A stretch of 64,000 nucleotides of DNA from Agromyces sp. NDB4Y10 (lineage in GTDB: Bacteria > Actinomycetota > Actinomycetes > Actinomycetales > Microbacteriaceae): assembly GCF_001620055.1 (NCBI RefSeq), contig NZ_LQGY01000055.1:62001-126000 (forward strand), read 5' to 3'. Positions 17,708 to 25,579 of the stretch are shown here, in pieces. The notes under the pieces were generated by a model, which ran no database searches, was not told where the DNA came from, and saw only the letters and a program-made list of their open reading frames with translations. Numbering within the stretch: position 1 is the first letter of the stretch; each line of letters starts with the position of its first letter. A program made the position numbers and the translations under genes.

Positions 17708-18747
17708 CCGACACGAACGCGAACTCGTCCGGTGGTCGAGTAGCACCGGAGGCGCGTATCGAGACCGCCACCCTCGGGCAGGGTCTCGATACGGGCGCTG
17801 GCGCGTCCTACTCGACCACCGATACGGGCGCTGGCGCGTCCTCCTCGACCACCGGCGCGCTCGACGCGCTCGACACGCTTGAGGCCGAGGCCATCCACGT
17901 CATCCGCGAGGTCGTCGCCGAGTTCGAACGGCCCGTGCTGCTGTTCTCCGGCGGCAAGGACTCCGTGGTCGTGCTGCACCTCGCCACCAAGGCGTTCTGG
18001 CCCGCGAAGGTGCCGTTCCCGGTGCTGCACGTCGACACGGGTCACAACTTCCCCGAGGTGCTGCGGTTCCGCGACGAGACCGTCGATCGGCTCGGCATCC
18101 GGCTCGAGGTCGCCTCGGTGCAGGACTACCTCGACGACGGCCGTCTCCAGGAGCGAGCGGATGGCACGCGCAATCCGCTGCAGACCCAGCCGCTGCTCGA
18201 CGCGATCGCCGCCGGGAGGCACGACGCGGTCTTCGGCGGTGCCCGCCGCGACGAGGACAAGGCGCGCGCCAAGGAGCGGATCATCTCGCTGCGCGACGAG
18301 TTCGGCCAGTGGGACCCGCGCAACCAGCGCCCCGAGCTCTGGAGCCTCTACAACGGCCGGCACACCGTCGGCCAGCACGTGCGAGCGTTCCCCATCTCGA
18401 ACTGGACCGAGCTCGACGTGTGGCGCTACATCGAGCGCGAGCGGATCGCCCTGCCGCCGCTGTACTTCGCGCACGAGCGCGACGTGTATGCGCGCGACGG
18501 CATGTGGCTCGCGGTGAGCGACGTGTCCCCGCCGCGTGCCGGCGAGACCGTCGAGCGGCGCACCGTGCGGTACCGCACCGTCGGCGACCTCAGCTGCACC
18601 GGGGCCGTGGTGTCGGACGCCGCGACGGTGTCGGACATCGTGCGCGAGGTCGCGGCTTCCACCCTCACCGAGCGCGGTGCGACCCGCGCCGACGACCGTC
18701 TCTCGGAGGCGGCCATGGAGGACCGCAAGAAGGACGGGTACTTCTGA
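17704..18747 (+). CDS. cysD: Sulfate adenylyltransferase subunit 2 (CysD), with N-terminal repeat-derived insert
   Basis: 347 residues, about 40 longer than usual for CysD. The normal domain begins near residue 55 (LDTLEAEAIHVIREVVAEFE). It carries the PP-loop VLLFSGGKDSVVVLHL, then HVDTGHNFPEVLRFRD and the C-terminal EDRKKDGYF that ends the family. CysD makes APS from ATP and sulfate together with CysN. Residues about 10-50 come from a palindromic repeat with an extra half arm. The start ATG overlaps the cysH stop, and the cysN ATG overlaps the cysD stop by 1 nt. Confidence 0.93.
   Translation: MTDTNANSSGGRVAPEARIETATLGQGLDTGAGASYSTTDTGAGASSSTTGALDALDTLEAEAIHVIREVVAEFERPVLLFSGGKDSVVVLHLATKAFWPAKVPFPVLHVDTGHNFPEVLRFRDETVDRLGIRLEVASVQDYLDDGRLQERADGTRNPLQTQPLLDAIAAGRHDAVFGGARRDEDKARAKERIISLRDEFGQWDPRNQRPELWSLYNGRHTVGQHVRAFPISNWTELDVWRYIERERIALPPLYFAHERDVYARDGMWLAVSDVSPPRAGETVERRTVRYRTVGDLSCTGAVVSDAATVSDIVREVAASTLTERGATRADDRLSEAAMEDRKKDGYF
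17731..17853. repeat. Palindromic repeat element copy 2, inside cysD, with duplicated right arm
   Basis: A full element (17731-17820) with left arm GGTGGTCGAGTAGCACCGGA and right arm GGTCTCGATACGGGCGCTGG is followed directly by a second right-arm copy (17821-17853). It is read in frame as GGRVAPEARIET...GLDTGAGASYSTT...DTGAGASSSTT. Confidence 0.85.
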
Positions 18748-20282
18748 TGAGCGAGCACACCGGCGGTCGAGTAGCGAGCGCCAGCGACCACACCGGTGGT
18801 CGAGTAGCGAGCGCCAGCGACCACACCGGTGGTCGAGTAGCGAGCGCCAGCGAGCGTATCGAGACCACGACGACGCCAGATCTCGGTACGCGTCCGGCTG
18901 CGCCGGGCGCTACTCGATCACCGGAAGGATCCCTGTTCCGGTTCGCGACCGCCGGCTCGGTCGACGACGGCAAGTCGACGCTCGTCGGCCGGCTCCTGCA
19001 CGACTCGAAGGCGATCCTCGCCGACCAGCTCGAGTCGGTCGCGCGCACCTCGGCCGAGCGCGGCTTCGGCGGTGAGCCCGGCGCGATCGACTTCGCCCTG
19101 CTCACCGACGGCCTGCGCGCCGAGCGCGAGCAGGGCATCACGATCGACGTCGCCTACCGGTACTTCTCGACCGGTCGCCGGTCGTTCATCCTCGCCGACT
19201 GCCCCGGCCACGTGCAGTACACGCGCAACATGGTCACGGGCGCGGCCACCGCCGACGCCGTCGTCGTGCTCGTCGACGTGCGCAACGGCGTGCTCGAGCA
19301 GACCCGCCGCCACCTCGCGGTCGTGCAGCTGCTGCGCGTGCCGCACGTGATCGTCGCGGTGAACAAGATCGACCTCGTCGGCTACGACCGCGCCGCGTTC
19401 GAGCAGGTGGCGGCGGATGTCGCGGGGCTGGCCCGCGACCTCGGCCTGCCCGACGCGCACGTGGTGCCGGTCTCGGCGCTCGCGGGCGACAACATCGTCG
19501 AGCGCTCGGCGAACACGCCCTGGTACGACGGCCCGAGCCTGCTCGAACTGCTCGAGACGCTCTCGACGATCGACGAGCTCGAGACGGATCTCGAGGCGCT
19601 GCGCCTGCCGGTGCAGCTCGTGATCCGTCCGCAGGGCGCGCTGTCGCCCGAGCTCATCGATGGTCGGAGCGGCTCGGAGGCCTCGGTACGCGCCTTCGGT
19701 GCTACTCGACCACCGGCGGCGGACGACTTCCGCGACTACCGCGCCTTCGCGGGCCGCATCGAGTCGGGCACCGTCCGCGTCGGCGACGTGGTCGAGGTGT
19801 TCCCGGCCGGCGTCACGACCACCGTCACCGGCATCGACCGCGGACCGGTGGCCGTCGAGGCGGCATCCGCCCCGCTCTCGGTCTCGCTGCGCCTGGCCGA
19901 CCCCGTCGACGCCGCACGCGGTGCCGTCATCGCGGCGGCCGGGTCGCTGCCGAAGCCCCGGCGCGAGCTCGAGGCCGACGTGTTCCAGCTCGACGGTCGG
20001 CCGCTCACGCCGGGCAGCCGGGTGCTCGTGAAGCACGGCACGTCGACCGTGCAGGCGCTCGTCAGCGACATCCGGGGGCGCCTCGACCTCGACACGCTCG
20101 AGACCGAGCCGACCGCGGCGCTCGAGACGAACGACATCGGACTCGTGCGGCTGAAGCTCGCGGCGGACCTCGCCGTCGAGCCGTACGCCGCACATCGCCG
20201 GGCGGGGGCGTTCCTCGTCATCCATCCGCACGACGGCGCGACCCTCGCCGCCGGCATCGTCACCGAAGGAGGACCAGCATGA
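18747..20282 (+). CDS. cysN: Sulfate adenylyltransferase subunit 1 (CysN), with two repeat-derived inserts
   Basis: 511 residues. The GTPase domain has G1 GSVDDGKST, G3 DCPGHVQY and G4 NKIDLV, followed by EF-Tu-like domains 2 and 3. GTP hydrolysis drives APS synthesis by CysD. There is no APS-kinase (CysC) domain at the C-terminus, which fits the APS-type CysH. Residues about 6-59 consist of an 11-residue tandem repeat (three copies of HTGGRVASASD/E) plus arm sequence. A second insert at about 305-323 lies between the G domain and domain 2, before the conserved DDFRDYRAFAGRI. Both are in-frame copies of the dispersed repeat. Confidence 0.93.
   Translation: MSEHTGGRVASASDHTGGRVASASDHTGGRVASASERIETTTTPDLGTRPAAPGATRSPEGSLFRFATAGSVDDGKSTLVGRLLHDSKAILADQLESVARTSAERGFGGEPGAIDFALLTDGLRAEREQGITIDVAYRYFSTGRRSFILADCPGHVQYTRNMVTGAATADAVVVLVDVRNGVLEQTRRHLAVVQLLRVPHVIVAVNKIDLVGYDRAAFEQVAADVAGLARDLGLPDAHVVPVSALAGDNIVERSANTPWYDGPSLLELLETLSTIDELETDLEALRLPVQLVIRPQGALSPELIDGRSGSEASVRAFGATRPPAADDFRDYRAFAGRIESGTVRVGDVVEVFPAGVTTTVTGIDRGPVAVEAASAPLSVSLRLADPVDAARGAVIAAAGSLPKPRRELEADVFQLDGRPLTPGSRVLVKHGTSTVQALVSDIRGRLDLDTLETEPTAALETNDIGLVRLKLAADLAVEPYAAHRRAGAFLVIHPHDGATLAAGIVTEGGPA
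18762..18922. repeat. Palindromic repeat element copy 3, start of cysN, left arm triplicated
   Basis: Three tandem 33-base units begin at 18762, 18795 and 18828 (each GGYGGTCGAGTAGCGAGCGC...), followed by GTATCGAGACC and a right arm ending GGGCGCTACTCGATCACC. Confidence 0.85.
19659..19716. repeat. Palindromic repeat element copy 4, internal to cysN
   Basis: A complete right arm CCTCGGTACGCGCCTTCGGT...CTACTCGACCACCGG (19681-19716) follows a shortened left part GATGGTCGGAGCGGCTCGGAG. It is read in frame as DGRSGSEASVRAFGATRPPA. Confidence 0.75.
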
Positions 20283-21403
20283 CCGCACCACGCGCCATCC
20301 GCTCGACCCGTCTCGGAGACCTCGCCGGCATGATGCTCGCCGGCACCATTCTCACGACCGCCACCCTGTCGGGATGCGCGGCCACCCCCGCGTCGGGTGC
20401 CGACACCCAACCCGAGGCGCCCGCCGCCGAGGCAACCGGCACGCCCGCCGAGGAGCTGCGCCTGGGCTACTTCGCGAACGTGACGCATGCCCCCGCACTC
20501 GTGGGGCTCGAGGAGGGCCTCATCGAGGACGCGCTCGGCGACACCGAGCTCTCCACGCAGGTGTTCAACGCCGGTCCGGCCGCGATCGAGGCGCTATCGG
20601 CCGGCGCGATCGACGCGACGTACATCGGCCCGAACCCTGCCATCAACACGTTCGTCGCCTCGGCCGGCCAGTCGGCCCGCATCGTCGCCGGCGCCGCCAG
20701 CGGCGGTGCGGCGCTCGTCGTGCAGCCGGGCATCGATGGCGCCGACGACCTCGCGGGCACCAACCTGGCCACGCCGCAGCTCGGCAACACGCAGGATGTC
20801 GCGCTGCGCACCTGGCTCGCCGAGGAGGGCTACGAGACCTCGACCACGGGCGGCGGCGACGTGACCATCTCGCCGACCGACAACGCGCAGACGCTCACGC
20901 TCTTCCAGGCGGGCGACCTCGACGGCGCGTGGCTGCCCGAGCCGTGGGTGTCGCGTCTCGTCGTCGACGCGGGCGCGGAGGTGCTCGTCGACGAGGCCGA
21001 CCTCTGGGAGGACGGCGACTTCCCGACGACCGTGCTGCTCGTGCGCGCGGACTTCCTCGCCGAGCACCCGGAGACGGTCCGCGCACTCGTCGCCGGCCAC
21101 GTGGCATCCGTCGACTGGCTCGATGAGAACCCGGATGCCGCAGCCGACGTGATCAACGCGCGCCTCGAAGCGGATGCCGGCAAGGGCCTCTCGGACGCGG
21201 TCATCGACCGGGCGCTCGAGCACGTCGAGTTCACCTTCGACCCGCACGCCGACACGTTCGCCCAGCTGCTGGAGGACGGCGTCGCGGCAGGCACCGCGAA
21301 GGCGGGCGACATCGACGGGCTCTTCGACCTCTCGGCACTGAACGCCGTGCTCGAGGCGGCCGGCGACGACCCCGTGAGCGCGGCCGGGCTCGGGACGGAG
21401 TAG
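20279..21403 (+). CDS. NMT1/SsuA-type ABC substrate-binding lipoprotein
   Basis: 374 residues, with GAAGGAGG before the ATG, which overlaps the cysN stop (ATGA). The signal peptide ends in a lipobox LSGC (about residues 30-33). The mature protein starts LRLGYFANVTHAPALVGLE and contains IDATYIGPNPAINTF, typical of the nitrate/taurine/sulfonate-binding (NMT1/SsuA) family. With the following ATPase and permease it forms a complete importer. No sulfonate monooxygenase gene is nearby, so sulfate, thiosulfate, taurine or a sulfonate remain possible ligands. Confidence 0.85.
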   Translation: MTAPRAIRSTRLGDLAGMMLAGTILTTATLSGCAATPASGADTQPEAPAAEATGTPAEELRLGYFANVTHAPALVGLEEGLIEDALGDTELSTQVFNAGPAAIEALSAGAIDATYIGPNPAINTFVASAGQSARIVAGAASGGAALVVQPGIDGADDLAGTNLATPQLGNTQDVALRTWLAEEGYETSTTGGGDVTISPTDNAQTLTLFQAGDLDGAWLPEPWVSRLVVDAGAEVLVDEADLWEDGDFPTTVLLVRADFLAEHPETVRALVAGHVASVDWLDENPDAAADVINARLEADAGKGLSDAVIDRALEHVEFTFDPHADTFAQLLEDGVAAGTAKAGDIDGLFDLSALNAVLEAAGDDPVSAAGLGTE

Positions 21404-21405
21404 TC

Positions 21406-22215
21406 GTGTCCACCATCACCGCTGCTCGAGTCGCACCGAAGGCGCGTACCGAGGCCGACCCGGTCGGGGCCCCCGCCCCCGCCATCCGCCTCACGGGCCT
21501 CGGCAAGCGATACGCCCACGACGGACCGGTCGTGCTCGACGGCATCGACCTCGAGGTCGCGCCGGGCGAGTTCACGTGCCTGCTCGGCGCGTCGGGCTGC
21601 GGCAAGTCGACGCTGCTCTCGATCGTCGCCGGCCTCGAGAAGCCGACGGCCGGCGCGGTCGAGGTCGCCGACGGCGGCGCCGCGGTCATGTTCCAGGACG
21701 CGTCGCTGCTGCCGTGGCTCACCGCCCGGCGCAATGTCGAGCTCGCGCTCCGGCTCGGCGGGTCGGGGCTGTCCGCCCCGTCCCGCCGGGCCCGCGCCCT
21801 CGAGCTGCTCGACGTCGTGAACCTCGCGGATGCCGCGGAGAAGCGCCCGCACGAACTGTCGGGCGGGATGCGCCAACGCGTGGCCCTCGCCCGGGCGCTC
21901 GCGCAGGAGCGCCCGGTGCTCCTCATGGACGAGCCGTTCGCGGCCCTCGACGCCATCACGCGCGACCTGCTGCACGAGGAACTCCAGCGGGTCTGGCGCG
22001 AGACCGGCCGGACGATCGTGTTCGTCACCCACAACGTGCGCGAAGCCGTGCGCCTCGGCCAGCGCGTGCTGCTCATGTCGAGCCGTCCGGGGCGGATCGT
22101 GCGCGAGTGGCAGATCGCCGACGAGGGCCCGCGGCGCATCGAGTCGCCGCAGGTCGGCACGCTCTCGATCGAGATCACCGAGCACCTGCGAAGGGAGATC
22201 CGCCGCAATGCCTGA
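21406..22215 (+). CDS. SsuB/TauB-type ABC transporter ATP-binding protein
   Basis: 269 residues from a GTG 2 bases after the previous stop. Motifs: Walker A GASGCGKST, signature LSGGMRQRV, Walker B VLLMDEP with FAALD, and H-loop VTHNV, as in the SsuB/TauB/NrtD group. Residues about 6-17 (AARVAPKARTEA) come from a left arm of the palindromic repeat. The stop overlaps the permease start by 8 nt. Confidence 0.88.
   Translation: MSTITAARVAPKARTEADPVGAPAPAIRLTGLGKRYAHDGPVVLDGIDLEVAPGEFTCLLGASGCGKSTLLSIVAGLEKPTAGAVEVADGGAAVMFQDASLLPWLTARRNVELALRLGGSGLSAPSRRARALELLDVVNLADAAEKRPHELSGGMRQRVALARALAQERPVLLMDEPFAALDAITRDLLHEELQRVWRETGRTIVFVTHNVREAVRLGQRVLLMSSRPGRIVREWQIADEGPRRIESPQVGTLSIEITEHLRREIRRNA
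21421..21457. repeat. Palindromic repeat element copy 5 (left arm), inside the ssuB-like gene
   Basis: GCTGCTCGAGTCGCACCGAA and GGCGCGTACCGAGGCCG match the left arm of the elements in cysH and cysD; no right arm follows. Confidence 0.7.
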
Positions 22216-23233
22216 GCTGCTGTCCGATGGTCGAGTGGCGTCGGAGGACCCCGGTGGTCGAGTGACGTCGGAGGACCCCGGTGGTCGAGGAGCCCCGAAG
22301 GCGCGTACCGAGACCACCACCATCCTCGGTCTCGATACGGTCCCTTCGGGTCCTACTCGACCCACGAACACGACCGACTCGCTCGACGCCGACCTGCGCG
22401 GGCTCGACGCCCTGCAGACCGAGGTGCGCACGGCGCGCCCGTGGTGGCGACGCCTCGTCGACGGCGCACTGCCGCCGATCGTGCTCCTCGCGCTGCTCAT
22501 CGCGGCGTGGCAGGCGTACACCGTCATCGCGCAGCCGCGCCCCGACCTCTCCCCCGGCCCGCTCGACGTGGCCGCCGCACTCGGCCAGGCGTGGGAGTCC
22601 GGTCGCCTGCAGCTCGCGGTGACGACGAGCCTCGAGCGCGGCGTCCTCGGCTTCCTCATCGCGGTCGCGATCGGCACGCCGCTCGGCTTGCTGCTCGCCG
22701 AGTCGCGGCTGCTGCGTCGCGCGTTCCAGCCGCTGTTGTCGGGCCTGCAGGTGCTGCCGTCGGTCGCGTGGGTGCCGGCCGCGATCATCTGGTTCGGGCT
22801 GACGGATGCCACGGTGTACTTCGTCGTGCTCATGGGCGCCGTGCCATCCATCGCCAACGGGCTCGTCGCGGGCATCGACCAGGTGCCCCCGCAGCTGCGC
22901 CGGGTCGGCACGGTGCTCGGGGCCTCGCGCTGGCAGCTCGCCACCGCGGTCGTCGTGCCCGCGGCGCTCCCCGGCTACCTGGCGGGCCTCCGCCAGGGAT
23001 GGGCGTTCTCGTGGCGCTCGCTCATGGCCGCCGAGATCATCGCGTTCGGCGGCACGATCGGCTTCGGCCTGGGGTCGATGCTGCAGCAGAGCCGCGACCT
23101 CGCCGACCTCGCGGGCGCGCTCGGCACGATCCTCGTCATCCTCGCGATCGGCGTCGTCATCGAGCTGCTGGTGTTCGCGCCGATCGAGCGCGGGCTGCTG
23201 CGCCGCCGCGGGCTGACGGGAGCGGGCGCATGA
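22208..23233 (+). CDS. SsuC/TauC-type ABC transporter permease
   Basis: 341 residues with six TM helices from about residue 90 and the coupling motif GASRWQLATAVVVPAALP. The first 52 residues include three 9-residue repeats (DGRVASEDP, GGRVTSEDP, GGRGAPK) and the GLDTVPSGPTRPT arm, all from the dispersed palindromic repeat. The ATG at 22208 lies within the ATPase gene end, so the three transporter genes are coupled. Its own stop overlaps cobA (ATGA). Confidence 0.87.
   Translation: MPELLSDGRVASEDPGGRVTSEDPGGRGAPKARTETTTILGLDTVPSGPTRPTNTTDSLDADLRGLDALQTEVRTARPWWRRLVDGALPPIVLLALLIAAWQAYTVIAQPRPDLSPGPLDVAAALGQAWESGRLQLAVTTSLERGVLGFLIAVAIGTPLGLLLAESRLLRRAFQPLLSGLQVLPSVAWVPAAIIWFGLTDATVYFVVLMGAVPSIANGLVAGIDQVPPQLRRVGTVLGASRWQLATAVVVPAALPGYLAGLRQGWAFSWRSLMAAEIIAFGGTIGFGLGSMLQQSRDLADLAGALGTILVILAIGVVIELLVFAPIERGLLRRRGLTGAGA
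22226..22363. repeat. Palindromic repeat element copy 6, start of the ssuC-like gene, left arm triplicated
   Basis: Two tandem 27-base units (GGTCGAGTGRCGTCGGAGGA...) precede a third left arm GGTGGTCGAGGAGCCCCGAA, GTACCGAGACC, and right arm GGTCTCGATACGGTCCCTTC ending CTACTCGACCC. Confidence 0.85.
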
Positions 23234-24000
23234 GCGGCCGGGTGCTCCTCGTCGGCGCGGGTCCGGGCGACGCCGGACTGCTCACCATCCGGGGCCTGCG
23301 CGCGCTCGAGCAGGCCGACGTGATCGTGGCCGACCGGCTCGGCGCCCGCTCGGTGCTCGACGGCCTCGCCGCCGACGGCGTCGAACTCCGGGCCGAGATC
23401 GTCGACGTCGGCAAGCTCCCCGGCCACCACGCCGTGCCGCAGGACGCGATCAACGAGCTGCTCGTCTCCCTCGCCCGCGACGGCAAGTGCGTGGTGCGCC
23501 TGAAGGGCGGCGACCCGTACGTCTTCGGGCGCGGCGGCGAGGAGCTCGCCTACTGCCGCGAGCGCGGCATCGACGTCGAGGTCGTGCCCGGCATCACGAG
23601 CGCCGTCTCGGTGCCGGCCATCGCCGGCATCCCGCTCACGCATCGCGGCCTCGCGACGACGTTCACGGTCGTCACCGGCCACGACCAGATCCAGCAGCTC
23701 GGCGGCGGCCGCGACCACACCGTGGTGCTCCTCATGGGCGTCGGCACGCTCGCGAACTCGGCGATCACCCTCGCCCGCGGCGATCGTGGCGGCGAATCCC
23801 CAGTCGCGATCGTGGAGGATGGGTACGGCCCTCGCCAACGAGTGACGATCGGCACGCTCGACACGATCGCCCACCAGGCGGCGGTGCGGGGCGTCCGGTC
23901 GCCCGCCGTCGTGGTGGTCGGCGACGTCGTGCGGCTCAGCCCGTACGCGCCCGCCGAGCTCGCGACATCCGCTTTCGCCGCGCCGCCGGCCATCGACTGA
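23230..24000 (+). CDS. cobA: Uroporphyrinogen-III C-methyltransferase (SUMT)
   Basis: 256 residues. Conserved SUMT blocks: VGAGPGDAGLLTIRG (SAM binding), VRLKGGDPYVFGRGGEE, VVPGITSAVSVPA and GIPLTHRG. It makes precorrin-2 from uroporphyrinogen III, the first step to siroheme, feeding the sulfite reductase of the same operon. There is no fused CysG dehydrogenase/chelatase domain. The start overlaps the permease stop by ATGA. The chelatase step can be supplied by sirB at 12922. Confidence 0.92.
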   Translation: MSGRVLLVGAGPGDAGLLTIRGLRALEQADVIVADRLGARSVLDGLAADGVELRAEIVDVGKLPGHHAVPQDAINELLVSLARDGKCVVRLKGGDPYVFGRGGEELAYCRERGIDVEVVPGITSAVSVPAIAGIPLTHRGLATTFTVVTGHDQIQQLGGGRDHTVVLLMGVGTLANSAITLARGDRGGESPVAIVEDGYGPRQRVTIGTLDTIAHQAAVRGVRSPAVVVVGDVVRLSPYAPAELATSAFAAPPAID

Positions 24001-24035
24001 CCGCCCCTGCACTCCCTTCGAAAGGCCATGACCCC

Positions 24036-25448
24036 ATGACCCTCAACCTCCGTGTCGCGATCGTCGGCGCCGGCCCCGCCGGCATCTACGCGGGCAACAT
24101 CCTGCGCCGCCAGGTCGACGAGGCCGGCGGGCAGGTCGCGATCGACCTGTTCGAGTCGCTGCCCGCGCCGTACGGTTTGATCCGGTACGGCGTCGCGCCC
24201 GACCACCCGCGCATCAAGGGCATCGTCAACTCCCTCCACGAGATGCTCGACGAGGGCACGATCCGCCTCATCGGCAACGTCGAGGTGGGTCGGGACGTCA
24301 CGGTCGACGAGCTGCGCGAGCGCTACGACGCCGTGATCTTCGCGACGGGCGCCCTGAAGGACGCGCCCCTCGAGATCCCGGGCATCGAGCTGCCCGGCTC
24401 GTACGGCGCGGCCGACTTCGTCGCCTGGTACGACGGCCACCCGGACGTCTCGCGCGAGTGGCCGCTCGAGGCCGAGTCGATCGCCGTGATCGGCAACGGC
24501 AACGTGGCGCTCGACGTCGCGCGCGTGCTCGCGAAGCACCCCGCCGACCTGCTCTCGACCGACATCCCGGCGAACGTGCACGAGGGGCTGCTCGCCTCGC
24601 CGGTGACCGACGTGCACGTGTTCGGCCGTCGCGGCCCGTCGCAGGTGAAGTTCACCCCGATCGAGCTGCGCGAGCTCGGCGAGGTGCCCGACGTCGACGT
24701 CATCGTGTACGACGACGACTTCGCGCGCGCCGAGGGCGACGAGCACGCCGCCCACCTGCTCGCGACGAACAACCAGGTGAAGGTCATGACCCGAACCCTG
24801 AACGGATGGCGCAAGCCCGCCGACTGGCAGCCGACCGCGTCGCGCCGCCTGCACCTGCACTTCTTCCACTCCCCCGTCGAGGTGCTCGGCACCGCACGCG
24901 TCGAGGGCGTGCGCTTCGAGCGGACCCGCCCGGTCGGCGACGGCTCGGTCGCCGGCACGGGCGAGTTCGTCGACGTGCCCGTGCAGGCCGTGTACCGCGC
25001 GGTCGGGTACGCCAGCTCGCCGGTCGCGGGCGTGCCGTTCGACGAGCGCGCGCGGGTCATCCCCAACGCGGGCGGTCGGGTGACGGATGCCGCGGGCGCG
25101 CCGGTCCCCGGCGTGTACGCCACGGGCTGGATCAAGCGCGGCCCCGTCGGCCTCATCGGCCACACGAAGGGCGACGCGCTCGAGACCATCACGAACCTCG
25201 TCGCGGATGCGACGTCCGGGGCGCTCGCCGCGCCCGCGGTCGAGGCCGCCGACGGCGGCGAGGTGCTCGAGCTGCTCGAGGCTCGCGGCATCCGCTACAC
25301 GACCTGGAACGGCTGGCTGGCGCTCGACGCGCACGAGCGCGGACTCGGCGAGGCGTTCGAGGGTCCGGTGACGCGTGAGCGCGTGAAGGTCGTGCCGCGC
25401 GACGAGCAGGTCGCGCTCTCGCGCGACGGCGCCCTCGTCGCGGGCTGA
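24036..25448 (+). CDS. fprA: Ferredoxin/flavodoxin-NADP+ reductase FprA-like
   Basis: 470 residues. The FAD-binding site VAIVGAGPAGIYAG is at the N-terminus, the adrenodoxin-reductase-like APYGLIRYGVAPDHPRIKG follows, and the NADPH site is AVIGNGNVALDVARVL. The C-terminal GWIKRGPVGLIGHTKGDA is a hallmark of the FprA group. It would pass electrons from NADPH to the ferredoxin that serves sulfite reductase. It is last in the operon, 35 bases after cobA, with AAAGG upstream of the ATG at 24036. Confidence 0.92.
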   Translation: MTLNLRVAIVGAGPAGIYAGNILRRQVDEAGGQVAIDLFESLPAPYGLIRYGVAPDHPRIKGIVNSLHEMLDEGTIRLIGNVEVGRDVTVDELRERYDAVIFATGALKDAPLEIPGIELPGSYGAADFVAWYDGHPDVSREWPLEAESIAVIGNGNVALDVARVLAKHPADLLSTDIPANVHEGLLASPVTDVHVFGRRGPSQVKFTPIELRELGEVPDVDVIVYDDDFARAEGDEHAAHLLATNNQVKVMTRTLNGWRKPADWQPTASRRLHLHFFHSPVEVLGTARVEGVRFERTRPVGDGSVAGTGEFVDVPVQAVYRAVGYASSPVAGVPFDERARVIPNAGGRVTDAAGAPVPGVYATGWIKRGPVGLIGHTKGDALETITNLVADATSGALAAPAVEAADGGEVLELLEARGIRYTTWNGWLALDAHERGLGEAFEGPVTRERVKVVPRDEQVALSRDGALVAG

Positions 25449-25508
25449 CCCGCGCCGGGCCGTCCCCGCCCCGCGGCTTCGCCGCCCGTCCGCCCGGCTC
25501 ACGTCGGG

Positions 25509-25549
25509 CGCGAATCGTCGCAACGGCCCGCCCGGAGCGACCATTCGCG
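25509..25549. terminator. Hairpin between convergent fprA and tetR genes
   Basis: CGCGAATCGTCGC pairs with GCGACCATTCGCG (one mismatch) across a 15-base loop in the 131-base convergent gap; a smaller GCGGC-TTC-GCCGC hairpin lies just upstream. Confidence 0.55.
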
Positions 25550-25579
25550 TCCGGCGCGCTCGGGGTGTCGCGCGCGGCG

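Noticed and set aside
18762-18860. CRISPR-like array (three 33-base repeats)
   Set aside because: The units are directly adjacent with no spacers, are read in frame as protein, and match the arm of a dispersed palindromic repeat; no cas genes occur.
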